DNA of 64,000 nucleotides from Acetobacteraceae bacterium (GTDB lineage: Bacteria > Pseudomonadota > Alphaproteobacteria > Acetobacterales > Acetobacteraceae), in the NCBI GenBank assembly GCA_003164135.1, contig PLSD01000032.1, positions 31,703-95,702 on the forward strand, given 5' to 3'. Below the pieces are notes generated by a model. The model worked only from the letters and a program-made list of their open reading frames with translations. It did no database searches and was not told the origin of the DNA. How positions within the stretch are numbered: position 1 is the stretch's first letter; each line of letters begins with the position of its first letter. Positions 30,461 to 39,310 of this stretch are shown one piece after another. Position numbers and translations under genes: made by a program.

Positions 30461-32133
30461 TCCGCCTGTTGAAATTGTTTTCCGGCTACCGGCGGTGGAT
30501 GTACGGCGGCGCCGCGCTGGCGTGCATTACGGTATTGGCGAATTTCGGGTTGATGACGCTCTCGGGCTGGTTTTTGGCAAGTGCCGCGGTTGCGGGGCTG
30601 GCCGGATATGCGGCGCAGAATGCGTTTAATTTTTTCAGTCCGGCGGCGGGGGTGCGGTTTTTCGCGACCATTCGCGTGGTGTCGCGTTATGTGGAGCGGC
30701 TGGTTACGCATGATGCGACGTTCCGCCTGCTCGCGCAGTTGCGTGTGTGGTTCTACACCAAACTGGAGCCGCTGGCGCCGGCGGTGTTGCAGGGCTACCG
30801 GGCGAGCGATTTGCTGTCGCGCATTGTCGCGGATATTGACACGCTTAATTTGTTTTACTTGCGCGTGTTTTTGCCGTTTGCCGTGGCCTGCGTGGCCGGG
30901 CTGGCGATGGTGGGGTTTTTCGCCATATTTTCCTGGCCGGCGGCGTTGGCGCTGCTGGCGGGGCTGGTGCTCACCGGCGTCGCGCTGCCGGGCTTAACGC
31001 AATGGCGCGGGGCTGCGGCCGGGGCGGAGCTTACCCGGCTGAATGCGGATTTGCGCGCGGAAATGGTCGATGCCGTGCAGGGCATGGGCGAGTTGCTGAG
31101 CTATAACGCCGCGCCCGCGTTGCAGGCCCGCGTGGCGGGGTTGAATGCGCGGTTGTTAGGGCGGCAGGCGGAAATGGCGGGCATTACCGGGCTGGGCAGT
31201 GCCGCCGCCGGGTTGCTGACCAATTACACTCTATTATTAGTGGTCGTTGCGGCCATCCCGGCGGTGAGCGCCGGGCAGCTCTCCGGGCCGGAATTGCCGA
31301 TGCTGGCGCTGGGGAGCCTCGCCGCGTTCGAGGTGGTGGCGCCGCTGCCGGGGGCGTTCCAGTTTCTTGGCCAGATACGCACCGCGGCGGCGCGGATTTT
31401 CCAGTTGGCGGATAGCAAACCCGCGATCTCGCCGCCGGCAAAACCCTCGCCTCGGCCGGAGCGTTTTGACCTCGACCTGCGCGGGGTGTGTTTGCGCTAT
31501 GCGGATGCTGCGCCATGGGCCTTGAATGGGCTGGATCTGCACATCGCCCAGGGCAGCCACGTTGCCATTATGGGCGGCACCGGGGCGGGCAAGACCAGCC
31601 TGATCAATCTGTTGCTCCGCTTTCATGAGTATCAAGCGGGGGAAGTGAATTTTGGCGGCTGTGATCTGCGGGCGTTCCATGCGGAGGACATCGCCGCGTA
31701 TTTCAGCGTGGTCTCGCAGCGCAGCTATTTGTTTCACACCACCATCCGCGACAATTTGTTGATCGCCAAAGGCGAGGCAACGCAGGTCGAGCTTTGGCGC
31801 GCGCTGGAGGTGGCGCAACTGGCGGCTTTTGTGCGGGCGCAGCCGCTGGGGCTGGATACCATTGTTGGCGAGGCGGGGGTGCGGCTTTCCGGCGGGCAGG
31901 CGCGGCGTGTGGCGATTGCGCGGGCGGTGTTGAAGGACACGCCCTGGCTGATTTTGGACGAGCCGACCGAGGGGCTGGATACGGTGACCGAACGAGCATT
32001 GCTGCGCGACCTGGGGCCGGTGATGGCCGGGAAAACCGTGCTCTACATCACCCACCGCCGGGCCGGTCTGGCGGCCATGGATGCGGTTTACACGCTCGAA
32101 GATGGTAGAATTATGCTGCATGGAACGAAGTAG
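30448..32133 (+). CDS. cydC: Heterodimeric ABC transporter subunit for cytochrome bd assembly, CydC
   Basis: A 561-residue partner of CydD with the same TM-ATPase layout: TM domain with LSGWFLASAAVAGLAGYAAQNAFNFF-type helices (the CydC-typical RFFATIRVVSRYVERLVTHDATFRLL follows), Walker A GGTGAGKTS, signature LSGGQARR and WLILDEPTEGLD. The gene overlaps cydD and precedes cydA by 195 bp. A weak hairpin (TGCAGAA/TTCTGCA) sits at 32145-32161 after the stop, and cydA has its own FNR-type promoter, so the two pairs can be expressed separately. Confidence 0.95.
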   Translation: MRDLIRLLKLFSGYRRWMYGGAALACITVLANFGLMTLSGWFLASAAVAGLAGYAAQNAFNFFSPAAGVRFFATIRVVSRYVERLVTHDATFRLLAQLRVWFYTKLEPLAPAVLQGYRASDLLSRIVADIDTLNLFYLRVFLPFAVACVAGLAMVGFFAIFSWPAALALLAGLVLTGVALPGLTQWRGAAAGAELTRLNADLRAEMVDAVQGMGELLSYNAAPALQARVAGLNARLLGRQAEMAGITGLGSAAAGLLTNYTLLLVVVAAIPAVSAGQLSGPELPMLALGSLAAFEVVAPLPGAFQFLGQIRTAAARIFQLADSKPAISPPAKPSPRPERFDLDLRGVCLRYADAAPWALNGLDLHIAQGSHVAIMGGTGAGKTSLINLLLRFHEYQAGEVNFGGCDLRAFHAEDIAAYFSVVSQRSYLFHTTIRDNLLIAKGEATQVELWRALEVAQLAAFVRAQPLGLDTIVGEAGVRLSGGQARRVAIARAVLKDTPWLILDEPTEGLDTVTERALLRDLGPVMAGKTVLYITHRRAGLAAMDAVYTLEDGRIMLHGTK

Positions 32134-32241
32134 TGGTGTAAGGGTGCAGAAGTATTCTGCATAAATATAGATAACCCCACAAATAGAGTAGAAAAATACC
32201 GTCTGGATCGGAAATACAACAAAATATTTTATGAATAGCCT

Positions 32242-32255
32242 TTGATATAGATCAA
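32242..32255 (+). promoter_or_regulatory. FNR/FixK-type box of cydAB
   Basis: TTGATATAGATCAA is a perfect match to the FNR/Anr consensus TTGAT-N4-ATCAA. Its centre (32248.5) is 41.5 bp upstream of base 32290, where transcription would start from the -10-like TATAGC at 32278-32283, that is the spacing of a class II FNR-activated promoter. Activation of cydAB at low oxygen follows from this. Confidence 0.88.
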
Positions 32256-32328
32256 CTCACTCCGGCCATGCCGCGCGTATAGCACGCTGGCTTGTTTGTC
32301 TGAACTGAACGCAGCAGGAGCACTCAGA

Positions 32329-33951
32329 ATGCCGCTCATAGACCCCACCGTTGTAGACCTCTCGCGGCTACAATTTGCCTTGACCGCCCTCTACCACTTT
32401 CTCTTCGTGCCTCTCACGCTGGGCCTCACCATTCTACTGGCGGCGATGGAGACCACCTACGTCATTACCGGCAAACAGGTTTACAAGGACATGACCCAGT
32501 TCTGGGGCAAGTTGTTTGGCATTAACTTTGCCATCGGCGTTGCCACCGGCCTGACCATGGAGTTCGAATTTGGCACCAATTGGTCGATGTTTTCCCATTA
32601 CGTGGGGGACGTGTTTGGGACCCCGCTGGCCATCGAAGGTTTGATGGCCTTTTTTATGGAATCCACCTTCGTCGGCCTGATGTTCTTCGGTTGGGACCGT
32701 TTGAGCAAGCCGGGGCATCTGGCGGTGACGTATCTGGTTGCGTTGGGCTCCAATCTTTCCGCGTTGTGGATTCTCATCGCCAACGGCTTCATGCAATCTC
32801 CGGCCGGGGCGAGCTTTAATCCGGACACGATGCGTATGCAGTTCAACAGCTTTGTGGATCTGGTGTTCAGCCCGGACGCGCAGGCGAAATTCGTGCATAC
32901 CTCCATCGCCGGTTTCGTTGCCGGGGCGATGTTCATCATGGGTATCAGCGCGTATTATCTGCTGACTGGCCGGCACAAGGAATTCGCGGCGCGGTCCATC
33001 CGCATGGCCTCGGTGTTCGGTCTTATTTCAACGCTGGCGGTGGTCACCCTGGGTGACGCGTTGGGCCGGTTGGATTACCTGGTGCAGCCAACAAAAATCG
33101 CCGCGATCGAGGGCTTGTGGAACACCACCACCTCGCCGGAAGCGCCTTGGCTGCTGATCGCGCTGCCCAATGACAAAACGCAGAGCAATTCGCTTGAAAT
33201 TGGTATTCCTTATGTGCTGACCCCGCTGGTTACGCATTCGTTCAACGCGCCCATTCCCGGCCTGCTTGATCTGGAAGCCGCCTCGCAGCCGCGCATCCTC
33301 AACGGCATCAAGGCAATCAACGCGCTGCAACAATACAGCACCACGCATGATGCAGCGTCGCTGGCCACTTTCCAGCAGTATGAAAACGACATGGGTTATG
33401 GTTTCCTCGCGCAGAAAAACGCACCGAACCAGGATCTGAACGCGATCACTCCGGGCGAGATGCCCGCGTTGCTGCAACAGACGGAACGTGACACCATTCC
33501 CAATGTCTTCGTCACCTTCTGGTCTTTCCGGATTATGATGTTCCTCGGCTTTTACTTCGTCGCATTGTTCGCCGTCATGGCGTACTTCAGTCTGAAGAAT
33601 CAGTTGGAGAGACATACGCTGCTGCTGAAGCTGTGCATGTGGTCCATTCCGGCACCGGTGTTGGCCTCCGAGTTTGGTTGGATTACGGCCGAAGCCGGGC
33701 GTCAGCCGTGGTCGGTGTATGGGTGGCTGCCGACGTTCCAAGCTGCTTCCAGCCACAACGTTGGCTACATGATCTTCTCGCTCGTTGGCTTTGCGTTGCT
33801 GTACAGCCTGTTCATCGCCGCCGAGCTTTACCTGATGTTTAAATTCGCCCGCCTGGGCCCTGAATCCCACGACCACGCCGCGGCTTCTGGCAAGGGCGGC
33901 ACCTCGCCGATGTTCGCCAAGCCCGGCTTTGCCGCGAAATCATGGGAATAG
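32329..33951 (+). CDS. cydA: Cytochrome bd ubiquinol oxidase subunit I
   Basis: A 540-residue inner-membrane subunit that binds hemes b558, b595 and d and oxidises quinol. FALTALYHFLFVPLTLGL holds the first heme-ligand His, MESTF and the Q-loop stretch QPTKIAAIEGLWNTT match E. coli-like CydA, and FRIMMFLGF carries the Met ligand region; roughly nine TM helices are visible. CAGGAG is eight bases before ATG 32329; the frame is open to 32296 but the upstream residues do not look like CydA. The Q-loop is of the long type. It heads cydABX under the FNR box. Confidence 0.97.
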   Translation: MPLIDPTVVDLSRLQFALTALYHFLFVPLTLGLTILLAAMETTYVITGKQVYKDMTQFWGKLFGINFAIGVATGLTMEFEFGTNWSMFSHYVGDVFGTPLAIEGLMAFFMESTFVGLMFFGWDRLSKPGHLAVTYLVALGSNLSALWILIANGFMQSPAGASFNPDTMRMQFNSFVDLVFSPDAQAKFVHTSIAGFVAGAMFIMGISAYYLLTGRHKEFAARSIRMASVFGLISTLAVVTLGDALGRLDYLVQPTKIAAIEGLWNTTTSPEAPWLLIALPNDKTQSNSLEIGIPYVLTPLVTHSFNAPIPGLLDLEAASQPRILNGIKAINALQQYSTTHDAASLATFQQYENDMGYGFLAQKNAPNQDLNAITPGEMPALLQQTERDTIPNVFVTFWSFRIMMFLGFYFVALFAVMAYFSLKNQLERHTLLLKLCMWSIPAPVLASEFGWITAEAGRQPWSVYGWLPTFQAASSHNVGYMIFSLVGFALLYSLFIAAELYLMFKFARLGPESHDHAAASGKGGTSPMFAKPGFAAKSWE

Positions 33952-33966
33952 GAAGGAGACTGACAA

Positions 33967-35106
33967 ATGGAAATCTACGTCGCTCTAAAGATTATCTGGG
34001 CTGTTCTCCTGGGCGTGTTGCTCACCGGCCTGGCCGTGATGGTCGGCATGGACATGGGGGTGGGCACGCTGCTGCGCTTCGTCGGTAAAACCGATGCGGA
34101 ACGCCGCACGGCGCTTAACATCATCGGCCCGCACTGGGATGGTAACCAGGTGTGGTTCATCCTGGGCGGCGGCGCCATTTTCGCCGCCTTCCCGACGCTC
34201 TACGCCACCTCGTTCTCGGTGTTTTACGTGGTGATGATCCTGCTGTTGTTCAGCATGATTATGCGCCCCGTGGCGTTCGAGTACCGCTCCAAGGTGGATG
34301 CGAAAAACTGGCGCGACACCTGGGACTGGGCCTTCCTGATCTCCGGCGCGCTGCCGATGATCGTGTACGGCGCCGCGTTTGGTAACGTGCTGGAAGGGGT
34401 CGGCTTTCACTACAGCTGGACCGGCCAGTATTACCAGGACGAGTCCTTCCTCAGCTACCTGCTCAACCCGTTTGCGGTGATGTGCGGTGTGATGTCGCTG
34501 GCTTTGAGTATCTACCAGGGCGGCACCTTCCTCATGCTGCGCAGCGTGGAGCCGATGTATGGCCGGGCGCGCCTGTTCGCGACCTGCGGCGGGATCGTGG
34601 CCGCGGTGCTCTTCGCGGCCGGGGGCGTCTGGGTCGCGCACATGAACGGCTATGTGTTCACCGGCGTGGTGAACCCCGGCATGGCGGCGACCCCGCTGGG
34701 CGGGCCGGCCGTGGCGGTGCAGCAGGGGGCATGGCTGAACAACTATCACAGCTATCCCATCCTGTGGCTGGCGCCGGCGCTTGGTTTCGTCGGTATGATC
34801 GTGGGTACGCTTGCCTTGCGGCTGCACCTTAAAGTGCTCGCCTGGTGGCTGGGCGCGGTGGCCTGGGCCGGCACCATCAGCACGGTGGGTATCGCGATGT
34901 TCCCCTTCCTGATGCCGTCCTCCACCAACCCGAGCCAGAGCCTTACGGTTTGGAACTCTACCGGCAGCGCCTATAACCTTGGCTGGATGCTGTTCTTTGC
35001 CGTGGTCTTTGTGCCGATCATCCTGGCCTACACATCATGGGCGTTTTACGTGATGCGCGGCAAGGTGAGGCCCGAGGCCGTCGCCAACGACCCGCATAGC
35101 TATTAG
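33967..35106 (+). CDS. cydB: Cytochrome bd ubiquinol oxidase subunit II
   Basis: A 379-residue polytopic partner of CydA. It starts with the family-typical LKIIWAVLLGVLLTGLAVM and GMDMGVGTLLRFVGKTD, with the GPHWDGNQVWFILGGGAIFAAFP motif and eight to nine TM helices. A ribosome site GGAAGGAG lies before the ATG at 33967, 15 bp after cydA stops. It is followed by 11 bp and then the small-subunit gene. Confidence 0.97.
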   Translation: MEIYVALKIIWAVLLGVLLTGLAVMVGMDMGVGTLLRFVGKTDAERRTALNIIGPHWDGNQVWFILGGGAIFAAFPTLYATSFSVFYVVMILLLFSMIMRPVAFEYRSKVDAKNWRDTWDWAFLISGALPMIVYGAAFGNVLEGVGFHYSWTGQYYQDESFLSYLLNPFAVMCGVMSLALSIYQGGTFLMLRSVEPMYGRARLFATCGGIVAAVLFAAGGVWVAHMNGYVFTGVVNPGMAATPLGGPAVAVQQGAWLNNYHSYPILWLAPALGFVGMIVGTLALRLHLKVLAWWLGAVAWAGTISTVGIAMFPFLMPSSTNPSQSLTVWNSTGSAYNLGWMLFFAVVFVPIILAYTSWAFYVMRGKVRPEAVANDPHSY

Positions 35107-35117
35107 GAGTTTTTGAA

Positions 35118-35309
35118 ATGCAAACCTTTGCTAAATTTCTGGGGCTGGGCGTGGTCGTGGCGTTTGCCATTGCGCTGGCCGTGCTCTGCGGTGACTACGG
35201 CCCCTGGTATTTCGCCTGGCTGGTGGGCACCACCATGATTATCCTCATCGCGGTGGCGGGCGGGGTGTTGTTTGAGACACAGCTCGAATCCTCGAAGAAC
35301 GGAGGCTGA
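35118..35309 (+). CDS. cydX: CydX-like small subunit with an extra N-terminal helix
   Basis: A 63-residue membrane protein. Its second half, YGPWYFAWLVGTTMIILIA, lines up with the CydX signature WYFAW-x-LG of the E. coli 37-residue subunit and ends in a charged tail with FETQLE; CydX stabilises the heme-containing core of CydAB. The first ~28 residues add another hydrophobic helix (FLGLGVVVAFAIALAVLCG), so it has two TM helices, unlike the usual single-helix CydX. Eleven bp after cydB, with GGAG at the start region, it is clearly part of the operon. Confidence 0.8.
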   Translation: MQTFAKFLGLGVVVAFAIALAVLCGDYGPWYFAWLVGTTMIILIAVAGGVLFETQLESSKNGG

Positions 35310-35311
35310 CC

Positions 35312-35410
35312 ATGCTTGGTGATCTGGAAGGCCTGATTATCTTCATCCCGTTCCTCTACCTGGGGGTTTACTGGCTGGCCTACCGTTTGACACGGAATAA
35401 ATTCCCGTAG
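35312..35410 (+). CDS. Short 32-residue membrane peptide at the end of the cyd operon
   Basis: ATG 35312 starts 2 bp after the CydX-like gene, preceded by GGAGG at 35301-35305. The 32 residues, with LIIFIPFLYLGVYWLAYRLTR, form one TM helix with a positively charged C terminus. Too short for usual gene finders, but the spacing, ribosome site and terminator 30 bp downstream support translation. It is not similar to E. coli CydX or CydH by eye. Candidate additional bd subunit or assembly peptide; role unproven. Confidence 0.6.
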   Translation: MLGDLEGLIIFIPFLYLGVYWLAYRLTRNKFP

Positions 35411-35441
35411 GCGAGCGAGGTTTACCCACTGGAGTAAATTT

Positions 35442-35483
35442 TCAGGCGAAATCGCAACGGCGGTTTCGCCTGAAGTCTTTTTT
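35442..35483 (+). terminator. Strong intrinsic terminator of the cyd operon
   Basis: A 10-bp stem (TCAGGCGAAA with TTTCGCCTGA, 12-nt loop) is followed four bases later by six Ts. It ends the cydAB-cydX operon and isolates the following DUF255 gene. Confidence 0.92.
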
Positions 35484-35545
35484 GGCCCTGTTATACGCGC
35501 CCACGCGTTCCTACTTTAATAAGGAAAAATGCGTGGGGAGTACAC

Positions 35546-37552
35546 ATGGATAACCGGCTGGGCGAGGCATCCTCACCCTATTTGCGGCAGCACAAGGATA
35601 ACCCGGTGCATTGGCGCGTCTGGGGGGCGGAAGCGCTGGCAGAGGCGCAGGCGCGCAATGTGCCGATCCTGCTCTCCATCGGGTACGCCGCATGCCACTG
35701 GTGCCACGTAATGGCGCATGAGAGTTTTGAGGATGAGCGCGTGGCGGTGCTGATGAACTCGCATTACGTGAACATAAAAGTCGACCGCGAGGAGCGGCCG
35801 GATATCGACCAGATTTATATGGCGGCGCTGCATGCCATGGGCGAGCAGGGCGGCTGGCCGTTGACCATGGTGCTCACCCCGGCGGGGGAGCCGTTCTGGG
35901 GCGGTACGTATTTTCCACCTGAACCACGCTTTGGGCTGCCGAGTTTTACCCAGGTGCTCAGCGCGCTGGCGAAAGCCTGGGAGACGGACCGCGAACGCAT
36001 CGGCGAGACGGTGACGGCGATGCACCGCGCGCTGGCGGTGCAGGCCGCTGCCCGGCCTGGGGACATTCCCGGCCCGCAAGCGCTGGAGGATGTGCGGGCG
36101 TGGTTCCTGCGCGGCATCGACTGGCGGCATGGCGGCAGCGGCAGCGCGCCCAAATTCCCCAACGTGCCGATTTTTCGCTTTCTGTGGCAGGAGGCGTTCC
36201 GCGCCCATGATGCCCCGGCGGCGGACGCGGTGACGCTGCTGTTGAACGCGATCTGCCAGGGTGGGATTTACGACCATGTAGGTGGCGGCTTTGCCCGTTA
36301 TGCCACGGACCAGGCCTGGCTGATCCCGCATTTTGAGAAGATGCTGTACGACAATGCGCTGATCCTGGATTTGCTGGCGCTTGGCCATGCGCAAACCGGA
36401 GCGGAACTTTATGCGGCGCGTGCGCGCGAAACCGTGGGCTGGCTGCAAAGCGACATGCGCGAGGAAGGGGCGTTCGCGGCTTCCGAGGACGCCGACAGCG
36501 AGGGCGTGGAAGGCAAATTCTACGTCTGGGAAGCGGCGGAAATCCGCGAAGTGCTGGGCGAGGATGCGGCGCTGTTCTGCGCGCATTATCCGTTGCCCGA
36601 GCATGGCAATTGGGAGGAACGCATCATCCTGGAGCGCAAGACGCCGCTGGGTGATGCGGCCCTCGAAGCAAGGCTTGCCGCGTGCCGGGAAAAACTTCTG
36701 GTCCGGCGCAGTACGCGCATCCGCCCAGGCCGGGATGACAAGATACTGGCCGACTGGAACGCGCTGGTTATTGCGGCAGTGGTGCGCGCCAGCTTTGTGT
36801 TCAACGAGCCGGGCTGGCTGGGCGAGGCGGCGTGGATATTTGACTTCATCCTGGGCAAAATGGGAGGTGCGGACGGCCGCATCGCCCATGCGTACCGCGA
36901 CGGCAAAATTTCCGCCGCCGGGTTGCTGGAGGATCAGGCCGGCATGCTACGCGCCGCGCTGGCGCTGTATGAGGCCACCGGCGATGCTGCGCGGCTCGCC
37001 CAGGGTTTACGCATCCTGCACGCGGCGGAGCTGAACTTTACCGACGGGGCAGGGGCGTTTTTCATGACGGCGTATGACGCGGCGGATGTTCCCGGCCCGC
37101 GCAGCCGCAATGTCACCGATGGCCCCACGCCGTCGGGCATCGGGTTAATGGCGGAGAATTATGCGCGCTTGTACCACCTCACCGGGAAGGCGGCGTACCG
37201 CGCCAAGGCCGAGGCGGTGCTGGAGGCTTATGGCGGGCGGGTGGAGGCGCTGGCGGCATCGCCGGTGCTGCTCGCGGCGCTGGATTTGCTGGAGAACGCC
37301 ACCTGCGTGGTGATTACCGGCGGCGATCAGGCGCTGGCCAGCGCGGCGCTGGCCGCACCGGACCCCGCCGTGGTGGTGCTGCAACTGGCGGATGGCGCGG
37401 TGCTGCCGGCGGCGCACCCGGCATATGGCAAAACTTCCGCAACACCCTCGGCCTTTGTGTGCCGGGGCGGCGCCTGCGCTTTGCCGGTGACAACGCCGGG
37501 CGCCTTAGGCTTGTTGCTCCGCCAGATTGCAAAAACCGGAGATTTTCCATGA
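35546..37552 (+). CDS. Thioredoxin-domain DUF255 protein (YyaL/SPATA20 family)
   Basis: A 668-residue cytosolic protein of the YyaL family. The N-terminal thioredoxin-like domain carries ILLSIGYAACHWCHVM, the CHWC motif typical of DUF255, and the remainder is an (alpha/alpha)6-type glycosidase-like domain (residues ~190-660) with the GGIYDHVGGGFARYATD and PHFEKMLYDNALIL motifs. Its function is still poorly known; redox or N-acylglucosamine epimerase-like activities have been proposed for relatives. It overlaps the exported MsrB gene by ATGA, so a role in thiol or methionine-oxidation stress is suggested by context. Confidence 0.88.
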   Translation: MDNRLGEASSPYLRQHKDNPVHWRVWGAEALAEAQARNVPILLSIGYAACHWCHVMAHESFEDERVAVLMNSHYVNIKVDREERPDIDQIYMAALHAMGEQGGWPLTMVLTPAGEPFWGGTYFPPEPRFGLPSFTQVLSALAKAWETDRERIGETVTAMHRALAVQAAARPGDIPGPQALEDVRAWFLRGIDWRHGGSGSAPKFPNVPIFRFLWQEAFRAHDAPAADAVTLLLNAICQGGIYDHVGGGFARYATDQAWLIPHFEKMLYDNALILDLLALGHAQTGAELYAARARETVGWLQSDMREEGAFAASEDADSEGVEGKFYVWEAAEIREVLGEDAALFCAHYPLPEHGNWEERIILERKTPLGDAALEARLAACREKLLVRRSTRIRPGRDDKILADWNALVIAAVVRASFVFNEPGWLGEAAWIFDFILGKMGGADGRIAHAYRDGKISAAGLLEDQAGMLRAALALYEATGDAARLAQGLRILHAAELNFTDGAGAFFMTAYDAADVPGPRSRNVTDGPTPSGIGLMAENYARLYHLTGKAAYRAKAEAVLEAYGGRVEALAASPVLLAALDLLENATCVVITGGDQALASAALAAPDPAVVVLQLADGAVLPAAHPAYGKTSATPSAFVCRGGACALPVTTPGALGLLLRQIAKTGDFP

Positions 37553-38013
37553 ACCGGCGTAACCTGCTCCTCGCGGGCATTGCCGCCACGCTGTTTCGCG
37601 GCGGTTCCGCGGCGGCGCAAACCTATGAGGTCACGCATACCGATGCCGAGTGGCAAAAGCTGCTCAGCCCGGCGGCGTATAATGTGCTGCGCCAGCAGGG
37701 CACCGAGCCGCCGTTTTCCAGCCCGCTGCTTAACGAGCACCGCACTGGTACGTTCAACTGCGCCGGATGCGCGCTGCCGCTGTTCGCCTCAAAAACCAAG
37801 TTCGACAGCGGCACAGGCTGGCCGAGTTTCTATGCGCCGCTGCCCAATGCGGTACTCTCCTCCAGCGACAATTCGCTCGGCATGGACCGTACCGAGGTGC
37901 ATTGCCGGCGCTGCGGCGGGCATCTGGGCCATGTGTTCCCGGACGGACCGCCCCCCACCGGGCTGCGCTACTGCATGAACGGCGTGGCGCTCAGCTTTAC
38001 CCCCGCCGCGTAG
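37549..38013 (+). CDS. msrB: Exported peptide-methionine (R)-S-oxide reductase MsrB
   Basis: A 154-residue MsrB that reduces Met-(R)-sulfoxide. Two zinc CxxC pairs (CAGCALPLF, CRRCGGHLGHVF), the substrate motif GTGWPSFY and the catalytic Cys in RYCMNGVALSF are all present. The N terminus MNRRNLLLAGIAATLFRGG with AAA-Q is a cleavable signal (twin-Arg style), so the enzyme is periplasmic. The start overlaps the DUF255 stop as ATGA. MsrB needs thioredoxin-type reductant, so a partner in the periplasm must exist, possibly encoded elsewhere. Confidence 0.92.
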   Translation: MNRRNLLLAGIAATLFRGGSAAAQTYEVTHTDAEWQKLLSPAAYNVLRQQGTEPPFSSPLLNEHRTGTFNCAGCALPLFASKTKFDSGTGWPSFYAPLPNAVLSSSDNSLGMDRTEVHCRRCGGHLGHVFPDGPPPTGLRYCMNGVALSFTPAA

Positions 38014-38077
38014 CCACGGCTTGCGGGGCGGGGTGCGCGGTCTGGCCTTTCCCCTGCTCGGCGGTGCATAGGGGAGC

Positions 38078-39310
38078 GTGGACAAGCAAACCCTCCCCGT
38101 TTTTCGCGTTGCCGTTATCGGCGGCGGCCCTGCCGGGCTGATGGCCGCCGAGGTGATGGCGCGGGCCGGCTTGGCGGTGACGGTGTTCGAACGCATGCCC
38201 AGCCTGGGGCGCAAGCTGCTGATGGCCGGGCGGGGCGGGCTGAATATCACCCATTCCGAGCCGCTGGAGCGCTTCCTGACCCGCTACGGCCTGGCGGCGG
38301 ACTGGATGGCCCGCTGGCTGGCCGCGTTTCCGCCGGACGCGGTGCGGGCATGGTGCGCGGGGCTGGGGCAGCCCACCTTCGTGGGCAGCAGCGGGCGGGT
38401 GTTCCCCACGGTGATGAAGGCAAGCCCGCTGTTGCGCGCCTGGATCGGGCGGCTGGAGGGCCTGGGTGTGCGGCTGGTGACCCGCGCAACGTGGACCGGC
38501 TGGGAGAATGGAGACTTGCGCTTTGCCGACGGCAGCACTCACGCGGCGGATGCGGTGGTGCTGGCGCTGGGCGGCGCGTCCTGGCCCCGGCTGGGGGCGG
38601 ATGGCGGTTGGACGGCATTGTTGCCGGATGTCGGCATCGCCCCGCTGCGGCCGGCTAATTGCGGCTTCAAGGCCGAATGGTCGGCACATTTTGTCCAACG
38701 TTTCGCGGGCACGCCGCTCAAGCGGATTACGTTGTCATGCGAGGGCCAGAGCGTTCCGGGCGAGCTGATGATTACGCGGGAAGGGGTTGAGGGCGGCGCG
38801 GTGTATGCCCTGTCAGCCCCGGCACGGGAGCTGATCGCGCGCGACGGCGTGGCGGAATTACATGTTGATTTGCGCCCGGATATGAGTGCGGAAATGCTGG
38901 CCGTGCGTCTCGCGGGCGGGGGCAGTGAGTCCATGACAAATATCCTGCGCAAGCGCGCGGGCCTGTCCCCCGTGGCAATCGGTCTGGTGCAGGAAGCGCG
39001 CCACGCGGGAGCCACGGCATCCCTGACCACGCTGATCAAAGCCCTGCCGCTGCGCCTGGTGGCGCCCGGCAGTCTGGCCCGCGCCATTTCCACGGCGGGA
39101 GGGATCAGGCTTGACGAGCTGGACGAACACCTGATGCTGCGCCGCCACCCCGGCGTATTCGCGGCGGGTGAAATGCTGGACTGGGAGGCGCCGACGGGCG
39201 GGTATCTGCTGCAAGCCTGCCTTGCCACCGGCATGGCGGCGGGGCGTGGCGTGCTGGCGTGGCGCGCCCGAGGCGAATCAATTATCCGCGCGGGCCAGCC
39301 AAACCCATAA
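38078..39310 (+). CDS. TIGR03862-type FAD/NAD(P)-dependent flavoprotein
   Basis: A 410-residue flavoprotein. VAVIGGGPAGLMAAEVMARAG is the FAD Rossmann fingerprint and MAGRGGLNITHSE is the family-specific segment of HI0933-like/TIGR03862 flavoproteins. The C-terminal motif GGIRLDELDEHLMLRRHPGVFAAGEMLDWEAPTGGYLLQ is the expected FAD second site. Function of this family is not established. GTG start at 38078. Its stop directly abuts the stop of the convergent GMC gene with no gap. Confidence 0.85.
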   Translation: MDKQTLPVFRVAVIGGGPAGLMAAEVMARAGLAVTVFERMPSLGRKLLMAGRGGLNITHSEPLERFLTRYGLAADWMARWLAAFPPDAVRAWCAGLGQPTFVGSSGRVFPTVMKASPLLRAWIGRLEGLGVRLVTRATWTGWENGDLRFADGSTHAADAVVLALGGASWPRLGADGGWTALLPDVGIAPLRPANCGFKAEWSAHFVQRFAGTPLKRITLSCEGQSVPGELMITREGVEGGAVYALSAPARELIARDGVAELHVDLRPDMSAEMLAVRLAGGGSESMTNILRKRAGLSPVAIGLVQEARHAGATASLTTLIKALPLRLVAPGSLARAISTAGGIRLDELDEHLMLRRHPGVFAAGEMLDWEAPTGGYLLQACLATGMAAGRGVLAWRARGESIIRAGQPNP

